The notes below the pieces were generated by a model that searched no databases, was not told the origin of the DNA, and worked only from the letters and a program-made list of their open reading frames with translations. Both the position numbers and the translations under genes were made by a program. Below are positions 1 through 7,033 of a DNA stretch of 34,572 nt, piece by piece. The stretch's first letter is position 1, and every line of letters begins with the position of its first letter. Source of the stretch: Acidobacteriaceae bacterium (GTDB lineage Bacteria > Acidobacteriota > Terriglobia > Terriglobales > Acidobacteriaceae); contig PLKY01000255.1 in assembly GCA_003140785.1 (NCBI GenBank), positions 1-34,572 on the forward strand. The letters are read 5' to 3'.

Positions 1-28
1 AAAACCCTGAATCCCTTTCGTAAAAAAT

Positions 29-70
29 CAGTTCTCAGTTCTCAGTTCTCAGTCGTCAGTTCTCAGTTTC
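29..70 (+). repeat. Heptamer array CAGNNNN x6, plus orientation
   Basis: Six consecutive 7-bp units, mostly CAGTTCT, run from 29 to 70: three CAGTTCT, one CAGTCGT, one CAGTTCT and a last CAGTTTC. The period is 7, not a multiple of 3, so it is not coding. It faces a reverse-oriented array at 116-143, and TCAGT in one arm can pair with ACTGA in the other. Confidence 0.85.
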
Positions 71-115
71 ATCCCGTCCATTCCAGCCTCATCCGCTCCA
101 CCCACCGTGATCGAG

Positions 116-143
116 ACTGACTACTGATTACTGACGACTCACT
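116..143 (-). repeat. Heptamer array x4, minus orientation
   Basis: Four 7-bp units, ACTGACT, ACTGATT, ACTGACG and ACTCACT, read on the plus strand. On the minus strand they read as CAGTNNT units. The array begins directly at the stop codon of the minus-strand small ORF that ends at 143. It is the reverse-oriented partner of the array at 29-70, 45 bp away. Confidence 0.75.
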
Positions 144-451
144 CAATAGTAGGCGTAAGCCTTCAAATACCTCTGCCGCAGTTCCTGCGGCACCTTCTCC
201 ACCAGCCGCAAATACCGTTCGCGGGTCAACGCCTGATCCGAAACCGGCAACGCCGCATACAACGCCGGAGCCTCTTTGCCCAGAAATCCGCGCTTCAGAA
301 TCGTCTCGTAATCGCGGATTCGCAGCTTTGCCCGCTTCACGCGGTTCAACAGGACTTCAACGTCCCGCACATCAAACGCCGCATCAAACAGCGAGTGAAG
401 CTTCGCGTATCCCTTTTCATCCTGAACCGCGATCGCTGCCTGCTCGAACAT
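143..451 (-). CDS. Small conserved-looking hypothetical protein
   Basis: The likely protein is 102 residues long. The ORF track begins at a TTG codon at 472, but an ATG at 451 has AGGAG four bases upstream and is preferred. The protein is soluble, charged and probably mostly helical, with many Arg, Lys and Glu residues, no signal peptide and no membrane segment. It ends in an aromatic-rich tail (KAYAYY). It lies just downstream of tRNA-Gly on the same strand, so it may be co-transcribed with the tRNA cluster. I do not recognise a family and assign no function. Its stop codon runs directly into a heptamer array. Coding status is supported by the full-length frame and the ribosome binding site, not by a known domain. 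Confidence 0.6.
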   Translation of the reverse strand: MFEQAAIAVQDEKGYAKLHSLFDAAFDVRDVEVLLNRVKRAKLRIRDYETILKRGFLGKEAPALYAALPVSDQALTRERYLRLVEKVPQELRQRYLKAYAYY

Positions 452-493
452 CTTTCTCCTGGCCTCAAACAAACTTCTCGACTCTTCAAACTC

Positions 494-568
494 TGGAGCG
501 GGAGACGAGGATCGAACTCGCGACCAACAGCTTGGAAGGCTGTGACTCTACCACTGAGTTACTCCCGC
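494..568 (-). tRNA. tRNA-Gly(TCC)
   Basis: The minus strand folds as a standard tRNA with acceptor GCGGGAG pairing CTCCCGC, T-loop GTTCGATCC, anticodon loop CTTCCAA with anticodon TCC, and an encoded CCA at 494-496. The mature length is 75 nt including CCA. It is the last tRNA in transcription order of the four-gene cluster. Confidence 0.96.
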
Positions 569-576
569 CCTGAAAA

Positions 577-611
577 CAGTCGTCAGGCATCAGCGGTCAG
601 GGATCAGTCAT
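577..611 (+). repeat. Heptamer array CAGNNNT x5, plus orientation
   Basis: Five 7-bp units: CAGTCGT, CAGGCAT, CAGCGGT, CAGGGAT and CAGTCAT. The array starts 8 bp from the 5' end of tRNA-Gly. Only CAG at positions 1-3 and T at position 7 are constant. It faces a reverse-oriented array at 652-682. Confidence 0.85.
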
Positions 612-651
612 TCGTGCAGTTCGAAGCCGCTTCAATCCTACCGAGCCTCAA

Positions 652-682
652 CTGACCCCTGTTCCCTGACCCCTGTTCCCTG
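652..682 (-). repeat. Heptamer array x4.5, minus orientation
   Basis: On the plus strand the units are CTGACCC, CTGTTCC, CTGACCC, CTGTTCC and a final CTG. On the minus strand they read CAGGGAA, CAGGGGT, repeated. The array starts 6 nt after the encoded CCA of tRNA-Thr(GGT) in the transcript. With the array at 577-611 it fills most of the gap between tRNA-Thr and tRNA-Gly. Confidence 0.85.
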
Positions 683-688
683 CATCTC

Positions 689-764
<76 letters not shown>

Positions 765-788
765 CCCTCTACAAACCCTTCGGGCAAA

Positions 789-1064
789 CTAACTGCTGCC
801 CTTTTCCCCACCGCGGCGAATCTTATCCGCCTGCAGCGCTACCACCGTGCGCAACGCCAGGCCGCCCAAAATCATCAGCGGAACCAGCCTTAACTCTACC
901 GGCTTTCCCATGACGAGAACTTTGCCGTCGCCCATGGTAAACCAAACCAACGCGCCCAACACCGCGTAAAGCCCAAGGGCCACCCAGAACTTGCGCTCCA
1001 ACTCCACGCCCGTATTCTGCAGCCCCTTCGCAGCGCGGTCCAGGTTGGAACCGTATATGCTCAT
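789..1064 (-). CDS. Small two-helix membrane protein, unknown function
   Basis: This 91-residue protein has a charged N-terminal third, then two hydrophobic stretches (about residues 27-44 and 59-77) separated by a short loop containing GDGKVLVMG, and a basic C-terminus. It is therefore probably a small inner-membrane protein with both ends in the cytoplasm. The ATG at 1064 has GAGG four bases upstream. The gene sits between tRNA-Tyr and tRNA-Thr on their strand and is probably part of the same transcript. I do not recognise a named family. The frame, ribosome binding site and membrane pattern favour a real gene, but function is unknown. Confidence 0.65.
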   Translation of the reverse strand: MSIYGSNLDRAAKGLQNTGVELERKFWVALGLYAVLGALVWFTMGDGKVLVMGKPVELRLVPLMILGGLALRTVVALQADKIRRGGEKGSS

Positions 1065-1082
1065 TCCACCTCACCACGCCGC

Positions 1083-1106
1083 CTGTTCCCCACTCCCTAT
1101 TCCCTG
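1083..1106 (-). repeat. Degenerate heptamer array, minus orientation
   Basis: On the minus strand this reads CAGGGAA, TAGGGAG, TGGGGAA, CAG: a 7-bp period with the same consensus as the other arrays. It starts 6 nt after the encoded CCA of tRNA-Tyr, the same distance as the array behind tRNA-Thr(GGT). No reverse-oriented partner is visible nearby. Confidence 0.6.
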
Positions 1107-1112
1107 TTTTTC

Positions 1113-1201
1113 TGGTGCACAGGGGAGGATTCGAACCTCCGTAGCTCGCAAGGAGCGGCAGATTTACAGTCTGCTGCCATTAACCGCTCGGCCACCTGTG
1201 C
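1113..1201 (-). tRNA. tRNA-Tyr(GTA)
   Basis: A class II tRNA of 89 nt with an encoded CCA. The acceptor is GCACAGG pairing CCTGTGC, the anticodon stem-loop is GCAGACTGTAAATCTGC with anticodon GTA, a long variable arm lies between the anticodon and T arms, and the T-loop is GTTCGAATCC. The long variable arm and GTA anticodon make the assignment secure. Confidence 0.96.
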
Positions 1202-1478
1202 CCAACTGCCCCAGCGAAGAAGACCTGTCGCCGGGGACCCCGCCCAAAATCTCCAGCGAAAAAATCCCTCGCAGAAGATCCAAACTCACCTGCAACACCG
1301 CCCACAAAACCCACGGCATAAAGCCGCTTCAACGCATACTGCCCCACCCGGAGAACATCCGGCATTGCGGAGCATGCACCTCAGTGGGATCGCCGCGGAG
1401 GACAGATCCGGCGCTCAAAAAACTACGCGCCGATCCAAAACTTGCTGCCGTTTCCAGCACCGGTTTCAGATCTCTAAG
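1202..1478. other. Gap between tRNA-Tyr and tRNA-Thr(TGT)
   Basis: A 277-bp gap with no gene I can support. It holds a palindromic repeat at 1208-1243, close to the tRNA-Tyr 5' end. Short ORFs here run into the tRNA gene and lack any family signature. Confidence 0.6.
1208..1243 (-). repeat. Dispersed palindromic repeat (copy 1)
   Basis: On the minus strand the core reads GGGGTCCCCGGCGACAGG, followed by a spacer and TCGCTGGGG. The arms CCCCAGCGA and TCGCCGGGG pair over 9 positions with one wobble. The same core occurs at 33311-33344 in the opposite orientation. It starts 6 bp upstream of the mature 5' end of tRNA-Tyr. Confidence 0.75.
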
Positions 1479-1554
1479 TGGAGCTGGCGAAGGGATTTGA
1501 ACCCCCGACCCTCTGATTACAAATCAGATGCTCTACCAGCTGAGCTACGCCAGC
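1479..1554 (-). tRNA. tRNA-Thr(TGT)
   Basis: The minus strand gives acceptor GCTGGCG pairing CGCCAGC, D-loop AGCTCAGCTGGTAGAGC, anticodon loop TTTGTAA with anticodon TGT, T-loop GTTCAAATCC and an encoded CCA. Length is 76 nt with CCA. It is the first tRNA of the cluster in transcription order. Confidence 0.96.
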
Positions 1555-1804
1555 CCAAAGACGGCTTCCCATGCTTCGCAAAACCGCTTCGCCACCCGGA
1601 AATCTACCCGGAAACCGGTGATCCGCACGGGCACACCCCTGCTCCGCGCATACCACGGCACAGTCTCCAAGGTTAGCACACCACAAACGCCGCAGCAAAC
1701 CGGAAGGATCAGGCATGAAGTTCAGGTTGACACCGCAGTGATCCTGCATTTAGCTTACGTTCCACCCGGTCTCATTTCCTATTCTCTACTACTGGAATTG
1801 TCCA

Positions 1805-2683
1805 ATGGAACAGCTTCGAAGGTTTCGTCCGTTCGGATTGGCAGCAGTGGCTGCGATCCTCGTTTTAGGGCCTCAAGCCGTCCGCCTAAAAGCTCAGGTG
1901 GGCGATCCAGCAACGTTGGATCAGGAAAAGCTTGCCGCTCAAATAAAGCTGACAAAAGCTGCTGCGGATCACTCGGATGTTGTCACGCCCGGCGACATCG
2001 TCATGTTGCATAAAGACGGTTTGATGATGTGCAGTTCGGCATCGTCCTATGCCTTCTCCAACACGTATAGCAGCGGTGTTCTAGCCCCGAATTACAACAA
2101 CCGCGCCAAGGATGCGGCGAAGTCTTTCCTCAAGGGACGCCTTCCCTTTGGTGGTGGCGGAAGCGCCACCGACGCTGCCAACAATGGGTGCGCCTCGCGC
2201 AAGTTTGTCGCCGGAGAAAAATTCTGGGTTACCGGAATCGTTGTGCAAAAGGACGGGATCCTCGTCAGCACAATCAGCGACCCCTACAACGACGTCCGCT
2301 TCTACGGTGATATCAAGTTCCTGTTTCCGAAAAGCAGCGTGCCTCCGCCGGACGACTTCGTGAAGACCGTTGCAGAAGTGATCACGGTCCAGCCCCCCGA
2401 TGACCAGGCCCAGGGAGGCCAAAGCAATCAGGGCCAGCCAGCCCAGGCCGCTGGACCAGCTGCCGCACCGGCCCCGCCACCGGCGCCAATGGCCGCGATT
2501 CCGCCGCCGCCGCCCCCAACCGATGCACCTCCGCCGACAATCGCCATCGGCCAGACTGAGGACCAGGTAACCGCTGCCTTCGGGCAACCGCTGCGGGCAG
2601 CCAAGCTGGGAGCGAAGAAAATTCTCTACTACAAGGACATGAAAGTGACCCTTACCAACGGAAAAGTCAGCAACGTGGAATAG
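1805..2683 (+). CDS. Secreted protein with BamE-like C-terminal module
   Basis: This 292-residue protein has an N-terminal signal sequence (basic start, hydrophobic stretch about 10-25, likely cleavage after LKAQ). A mature domain (about 35-190) follows with two widely spaced Cys positions (MMCSS, NNGCAS) and the motif SDPYNDVRFYGD. After a Pro/Ala/Gln-rich linker (about 200-245), a C-terminal module of about 45 residues begins IGQTEDQVTAAFGQP and ends GKVSNVE. The module resembles the SmpA/OmlA (BamE) fold by its xxxQVxxxxGxP pattern and following strands; that is inference from pattern. The next gene ends in the same module, so the two are partial paralogues. Location is periplasmic or extracellular. 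Function is unknown. Confidence 0.8.
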   Translation: MEQLRRFRPFGLAAVAAILVLGPQAVRLKAQVGDPATLDQEKLAAQIKLTKAAADHSDVVTPGDIVMLHKDGLMMCSSASSYAFSNTYSSGVLAPNYNNRAKDAAKSFLKGRLPFGGGGSATDAANNGCASRKFVAGEKFWVTGIVVQKDGILVSTISDPYNDVRFYGDIKFLFPKSSVPPPDDFVKTVAEVITVQPPDDQAQGGQSNQGQPAQAAGPAAAPAPPPAPMAAIPPPPPPTDAPPPTIAIGQTEDQVTAAFGQPLRAAKLGAKKILYYKDMKVTLTNGKVSNVE

Positions 2684-2736
2684 GCGTTCGCGACTTCGAG
2701 TTGGCGCGCGGGTTGAAACAGGAATGAGGAACAAGA

Positions 2737-4515
2737 ATGACGATGCGACTTCTTCGCAAGACAATTAGGCATGGCTCCGTAGCGATTGTTCTTGCCGGTC
2801 TGCTCGGTGCAGTCGGCATCGCGAGCGCGGCTGCAGACAATAAGAAGACACCTCCCGCGAAATCGACGTCGACAGCCAAACCCGCAGCAAAAACGGGCGG
2901 AGCCGGCACAGCGCACGGAACAACCACCGGTGCATCCACCTCGCATGGGCCCGCTGCGAACGGCACACACACCACCACCACCACCGGCTCGCGTACGACA
3001 ACCACCGGGGGCTCGCGCACCACAACCACCGGAGGCGGGGTACGCGCCGGCGGCGCAGCTGGTGCAGGCCCGCACGGGGGTGCTGGAGCCGGCGGACACC
3101 CAACTGCCTTCCACGGCCCCGCTCCGCGCGGAGTTAATGACCACGTCACCAGATCCGGAAGCGCAATCCGCACCCACCCCAACGGCAGGGTGAGCGACAT
3201 CCACGACGCTCGCAGAGGCATGGACGTCCATCACGGACTGGCTGGTGGCCGTAGAGTCTCGATGGAGCGCGGCGACCACAGCCGCGTCTTCGCCGAGCGC
3301 GGACGCCGCGGATTCGTCGAGCGCCCGTATGGTTTTCACGGTCACGATTTCGCCCGCCGCAGTTACTTCTACCACGGCCGCGCCTACGACCGTTATTACC
3401 GCGGCTACGGGTATCGCGGACTGTATTTGAACGTCTATGCGCCTGGTTTCTACTATGCACCGGGCTTTTATGGATGGGCCTACAATCCCTGGGCGGCGCC
3501 CATCGCCTATGGGTGGGGATGGGGTGTCGGCAATCCTTGGTTCGGGTTCTACGGCGGCTACTTTGCTCCCTATCCTGTATACCCCTCGGCCGCGTTCTGG
3601 CTGACGGATTACATCATCTCGCAGGATTTGCAGGCAGCCTATGCGGCGCGCCAGGAAGCGGCAGCCGAAGCTGCAGCCGCCGCACCGCCGCCAGCGGGTG
3701 GACCGCCTGCACTCACTCCTGAAGTCAAGCAGATGATCTCCGACGAAGTCCGTGCGCAGTTGGCTCTCGAGAATCAGGAAGCAGGCCAGAACGCACAGCA
3801 GCAGGACGTCGACCCCGCATCCAGCGGCATCGCGCGCATGTTAAGCGACGGGCGTCCGCATGTGTTCGTAGCCGGTGGCAGTGTCGATGTCGTGGATGCA
3901 TCCTCTGGCCAGGAATGCGCCATCAGCGACGGCGACGCGTTGCAATTGCAAGCGCCGCCACCTCCCGACGCGACTTCGGCAAGTCTTGTCGTGCTGGCCA
4001 GCAAGGGCGGAGTCGAGTGCGCGCGATCCAGCACCGTCACGGTCCAGTTGACCGACTTGCAGGAGATGCAGAACCACATGCGCGAGACCATCGACCAGGG
4101 TCTCCAGGATCTGCAAGCCAAGCAGGGCAAGGGTGGATTGCCTCCAGCCCCGCCTTCTGCGCAGGCACAACCGGCGTCTGCCGCGTATGCTGCGGCTGCT
4201 CCTCCGGCTGAGGCCAACGTCGGCACGGAGATTGCGCAGGTCGACCAGCAGAGCGATCAGGCAGAAAAGGATGTCGCTGCCGAAGCTGCCCAGCAGGATA
4301 GCGGCGCACCCTCACCCGTCGCTGCAGCAGCGGCCGCAGCTCCTCCCGCTCCCGCAGCGCCAACGGCCACCGTCGAGCTGGGTCAGACACCGGATCAGGT
4401 GAAAGCGGCGCTCGGTGCGCCCACCAGAATCGCGAACCTGGGACCGAAGGTCATCTACTACTACAACGGCATGAAGGTCACCTTCAAAGCTGGGAAAGTA
4501 AGCGACGTCGAGTAA
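2737..4515 (+). CDS. Large low-complexity secreted protein, BamE-like C-terminus
   Basis: This 592-residue protein starts at an ATG with GAGGA six bases upstream, 53 bp after the previous gene. A signal sequence (about 1-32, ending ASA-A) is followed by a Thr/Gly/His-rich stretch with TTTTG repeats (about 45-135) and a basic segment. Next come a strongly aromatic Tyr/Gly/Trp/Phe region (about 200-290, for example YDRYYRGYGYRG), an Ala-rich helix (about 300-350) and a beta-rich domain (about 360-440). A helix (LQEMQNHMRETIDQGL), Pro/Ala linkers and the C-terminal module QTPDQVKAALGAPTR...GKVSDVE close the protein. The aromatic region suggests a surface or matrix structural role, which is inference. 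The shared module links it to its upstream neighbour, probably in one operon closed by the terminator that follows. Confidence 0.8.
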   Translation: MTMRLLRKTIRHGSVAIVLAGLLGAVGIASAAADNKKTPPAKSTSTAKPAAKTGGAGTAHGTTTGASTSHGPAANGTHTTTTTGSRTTTTGGSRTTTTGGGVRAGGAAGAGPHGGAGAGGHPTAFHGPAPRGVNDHVTRSGSAIRTHPNGRVSDIHDARRGMDVHHGLAGGRRVSMERGDHSRVFAERGRRGFVERPYGFHGHDFARRSYFYHGRAYDRYYRGYGYRGLYLNVYAPGFYYAPGFYGWAYNPWAAPIAYGWGWGVGNPWFGFYGGYFAPYPVYPSAAFWLTDYIISQDLQAAYAARQEAAAEAAAAAPPPAGGPPALTPEVKQMISDEVRAQLALENQEAGQNAQQQDVDPASSGIARMLSDGRPHVFVAGGSVDVVDASSGQECAISDGDALQLQAPPPPDATSASLVVLASKGGVECARSSTVTVQLTDLQEMQNHMRETIDQGLQDLQAKQGKGGLPPAPPSAQAQPASAAYAAAAPPAEANVGTEIAQVDQQSDQAEKDVAAEAAQQDSGAPSPVAAAAAAAPPAPAAPTATVELGQTPDQVKAALGAPTRIANLGPKVIYYYNGMKVTFKAGKVSDVE

Positions 4516-4542
4516 ATTGACGTCAGCTGCAAACTAAGTAAG

Positions 4543-4575
4543 ACGCCCGCTGCACGCAATGTAGCGGGCGTTTTT
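4543..4575 (+). terminator. Rho-independent terminator
   Basis: A perfect 9-bp stem, ACGCCCGCT with AGCGGGCGT, has an 11-nt loop and a run of T at 4571-4575. It lies 28 bp after the stop of the 592-residue secreted protein and ends that transcript. Confidence 0.9.
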
Positions 4576-4582
4576 GCGTCTG

Positions 4583-4713
4583 CGTTAAGGAAGCTCCGAA
4601 GAAGCCACCTTTTTGAAAGGGCACGGCTTCAGCCGTGCCATAAAGGAGCAAAGATGAATGCGGGCTTTAGCCCCTGAGGGAATGCGAACGGCTTGATCAG
4701 AGCTTCCTTAACG
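4583..4713. mobile_element. MITE-like element with 14-bp terminal inverted repeats
   Basis: The outer ends are CGTTAAGGAAGCTC (4583-4596) and its exact reverse complement GAGCTTCCTTAACG (4700-4713). Inside are two compact palindromes: GGCACGGCT-TC-AGCCGTGCC (4620-4639) and GGGCT-TT-AGCCC (4662-4673). At 131 bp there is no room for a transposase, so any movement would need one elsewhere. It sits between a terminator and the next gene. I saw no convincing target-site duplication. Confidence 0.75.
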
Positions 4714-4858
4714 GCGTAGTGCGGCATGCACGGCCAGTCGATTATTACCCATGTATGACCCTTAGCTTGAGGCCAACCTTGACGAACTGAAGGTGCAGGA
4801 GGAGGATTCGGTAACATCAATTCCTGAAAATCGCCTGTCGTGAAAGAAGGGGAACCTT

Positions 4859-5704
4859 GTGGTTTGCAACGTAGCTGTGGCCGTACTTATCCTTGGCTTC
4901 TCCGAAGTTCTGGTAGCTCAGCAAGCGCCACCTCCAGCACTCCCGTCGGTAGCCGCCTCCTCGCAACTTCCCGCGCCGCACACTCTCCTCGACGGAACTC
5001 CAGTCAAGTTACGTTTGAGCCGAACAATCTCATCTTCGGATGCAAAGGTCGGCCAGGAAATTCCATTCGAAGTCGTCGAAGAGATAAAGGTGGATGACGC
5101 AGTTGTCTTGCCGAAAGAGGCTACGGCAATCGGAACCGTGACTGAGGCAGATCACAAGAAGAGCATGGGGCGAGCCGGAAAACTGAATTTGAATATTAGC
5201 TACGCACGTCTGGCAGATCAGGAGAAAGTTGCGCTCCGTGCTGTGAAGGACTCCAAAGGCGGCGGCCATGTGGGCGCGATGACAGGTGCTATCGTGGCAA
5301 CTTCGATCGTCTTCTTCCCTGCGGCACCGTTATTTTTGTTTATTCACGGCAAAGACATCACAATTCCCCAAGGCACCGAGGTCATGGCCTTCGTGGAAGG
5401 CGACATGCACCTCGATATGGCGCGATTCGGCGTAGCAGCGCCCACGTTGGCTAGTTCAGCACCCGCCGTCGCTCCAGCCGCAAGCGTCCAAGTGAGTTTG
5501 GTCATTGAATCCACTCCGCCGGGAGCCGACATCGAAATCGATGGCAGCTTTGTTGGCAATACGCTATCGACCATCGCACTCGCGCCAGGTAGCCACCAGA
5601 TTGTCGTCAAGAAAAAGGGCTTCGCGGACTGGACCAAAACGTTGAATGTCACCGGCGGCAACATCCACCTGAACGCCGATTTGGAGCAGACTCTCGGACG
5701 CTAG
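4859..5704 (+). CDS. Secreted PEGA-domain protein
   Basis: This 281-residue protein starts at GTG (4859), with GAAAGAAGGGG just upstream. The N-terminus is a signal sequence ending near LVAQQ. A domain at about 45-175 contains GTPVKLRLSRTISS and TIPQGTEVMAFVEGD, with a hydrophobic Gly/Ala-rich stretch (about 143-165). A linker precedes a PEGA-type repeat domain (about 208-278): VIESTPPGADIEIDG, then PGSHQIVVKKKGF. PEGA domains are beta-rich modules of surface or periplasmic proteins that probably bind other proteins or the wall. The gene begins 145 bp after the MITE-like element. The start is less certain than the body because the signal sequence lacks the usual basic residues. Confidence 0.78.
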   Translation: MVCNVAVAVLILGFSEVLVAQQAPPPALPSVAASSQLPAPHTLLDGTPVKLRLSRTISSSDAKVGQEIPFEVVEEIKVDDAVVLPKEATAIGTVTEADHKKSMGRAGKLNLNISYARLADQEKVALRAVKDSKGGGHVGAMTGAIVATSIVFFPAAPLFLFIHGKDITIPQGTEVMAFVEGDMHLDMARFGVAAPTLASSAPAVAPAASVQVSLVIESTPPGADIEIDGSFVGNTLSTIALAPGSHQIVVKKKGFADWTKTLNVTGGNIHLNADLEQTLGR

Positions 5705-5788
5705 GGCCGAGGACCCGCTCTGAGGTTGGCGGCAATCTGTTCCGGCAATGTTAGGGTTAATCCTGACGGGTCTTTCCGACCGAAGGGT

Positions 5789-6811
5789 ATGCATAGACGC
5801 ACGCGTCGAACGCTGTTGATTGTGGCCGGGGTTGTGCTCCTGCTGGCCGTCGCCGTGTTCCTGCGTTCCAAGGCTCCGCCCGAAGCCGCACGCCTGCTGC
5901 CCGAGTCCGACGGCATCATCTACATCAACTTCAGCCCCTTCCGCGCCTTCTTTCACCAGGATCTGAAGCCGCCCGAGCGTGTCCCCGAATACCAACAGTT
6001 CGTCGACGCAACCGGCATTGACTGGGAGCGCGACCTCGACCAGGTGGCCATCGCGTTGCATCGCATGCCCAATCCCAACGGCCCCAACGGCCTGGTGGCG
6101 TATTCCCTCGTCCTGGTCGGCAAGCTCACTGGCACACGGCTGAACTCGTGGCTCGAAGCGCACGCGGCCTCACGCGAGAACTACGCCGGCCACATCATTT
6201 ATTCCGTTCCGTCAGACGGCCGCACCGTGCGCGTCGCCCAGATCGGCTATGACATGCTGGCAGTCAGCAACACGCCCACGCCGGAACAAATCCACTCCAT
6301 CATCGACCGGCATCGCACTGCGGCGCTGCCCTTTGCCGGGTCGTCGCTGCTGTCGCATCATTTTCACGAGGTCCCCCTGCTCTCGCTGGCATGGGGCGTC
6401 GGCCAGATCGCGCTGCCGTTCTCTGAAAGCGGCGCCATCAGCGTCTTTGGCCTCTCCATGCCGCTCCAGGATGGCGCAACCATCGTCGCCAGCGCAACGC
6501 CGACTCTGCCGTTGGTCGGTTCCCTCCGGATGCGCGTCGAAGAAATCGCGCCCAACGAGCAGGATGCCGAGAGCCAGGCAGCGTCGCTCAATCTGCTCCT
6601 CTCGCTCGCCCGGCATGTTTCTGTTCCGCTTGCCGAAAATGCCGCCAACAACGGGTTGAGAGAAGTGCTGAAGACGGCACAGGTCGCGCAGAAACGTGAT
6701 CGCGTGATTGTGACGGCGACATTGACGCCTTCGATTCTGAACGGACTCACGTCCGGAATGAATTCCGCGCAGTCACCGGAAACAGAGGCGATTCAAGGCG
6801 CATCGAAATAA
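5789..6811 (+). CDS. Membrane-anchored hypothetical protein
   Basis: The ORF track starts at TTG 5726. The ATG at 5789 is preferred because it puts a basic patch (MHRRTRRT) directly before a hydrophobic helix (about residues 9-25), a normal N-in signal anchor. The remaining 315 or so residues would lie in the periplasm. They contain LLPESDGIIYINFSPFRAFF near the start of the domain, then alternating strands and helices. No catalytic motif is apparent. The protein may belong to an Acidobacteria family of single-pass proteins, but I cannot name it. It is 84 bp after the PEGA gene on the same strand and could be co-transcribed. The putative ribosome binding site CGAAGGG is very close to the ATG, so the start is moderately certain. 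Confidence 0.72.
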   Translation: MHRRTRRTLLIVAGVVLLLAVAVFLRSKAPPEAARLLPESDGIIYINFSPFRAFFHQDLKPPERVPEYQQFVDATGIDWERDLDQVAIALHRMPNPNGPNGLVAYSLVLVGKLTGTRLNSWLEAHAASRENYAGHIIYSVPSDGRTVRVAQIGYDMLAVSNTPTPEQIHSIIDRHRTAALPFAGSSLLSHHFHEVPLLSLAWGVGQIALPFSESGAISVFGLSMPLQDGATIVASATPTLPLVGSLRMRVEEIAPNEQDAESQAASLNLLLSLARHVSVPLAENAANNGLREVLKTAQVAQKRDRVIVTATLTPSILNGLTSGMNSAQSPETEAIQGASK

Positions 6812-7033
6812 ACGGGACCAGCCTACTCCGCTGAAATGGCGTCTATCCGATCACATCAGCACTTCAACTCTGCGCAAACTCCAGGCCTCGCACCCCCAGC
6901 GTCATAAATTTCCCTGTTAAACCGAATCGAATCGCTCGCAACCGCGTCCTTTGGATGAAAGCATTTTCACCCTTCTCGTGTAGAGTTGTAACGCCGAATT
7001 TTCACCGCTTCCAAAATCAAATTGAGAGGTTTC

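Noticed and set aside
29-143. Possible CRISPR array
   Set aside because: The units are 7 bp with no long repeats or unique spacers, and no cas genes are present.
1180-1365. Minus-strand ORF of 61 codons next to tRNA-Tyr
   Set aside because: It runs into the tRNA gene and through a palindromic repeat. Composition is Gly/Arg-rich in a GC-rich frame, with no ribosome binding site I could support.
991-1500. Plus-strand ORF of 169 codons across the tRNA region
   Set aside because: It runs antisense through tRNA-Tyr and the small membrane-protein gene and shows no family features.
2081-2764. Long minus-strand ORFs opposite the secreted proteins
   Set aside because: They are GC-frame shadows of strongly supported plus-strand genes with signal peptides and conserved ends.
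4576-4717. GCGT direct repeat as target-site duplication of the MITE-like element
   Set aside because: The repeats are only 4 bp and not placed symmetrically at the element ends.
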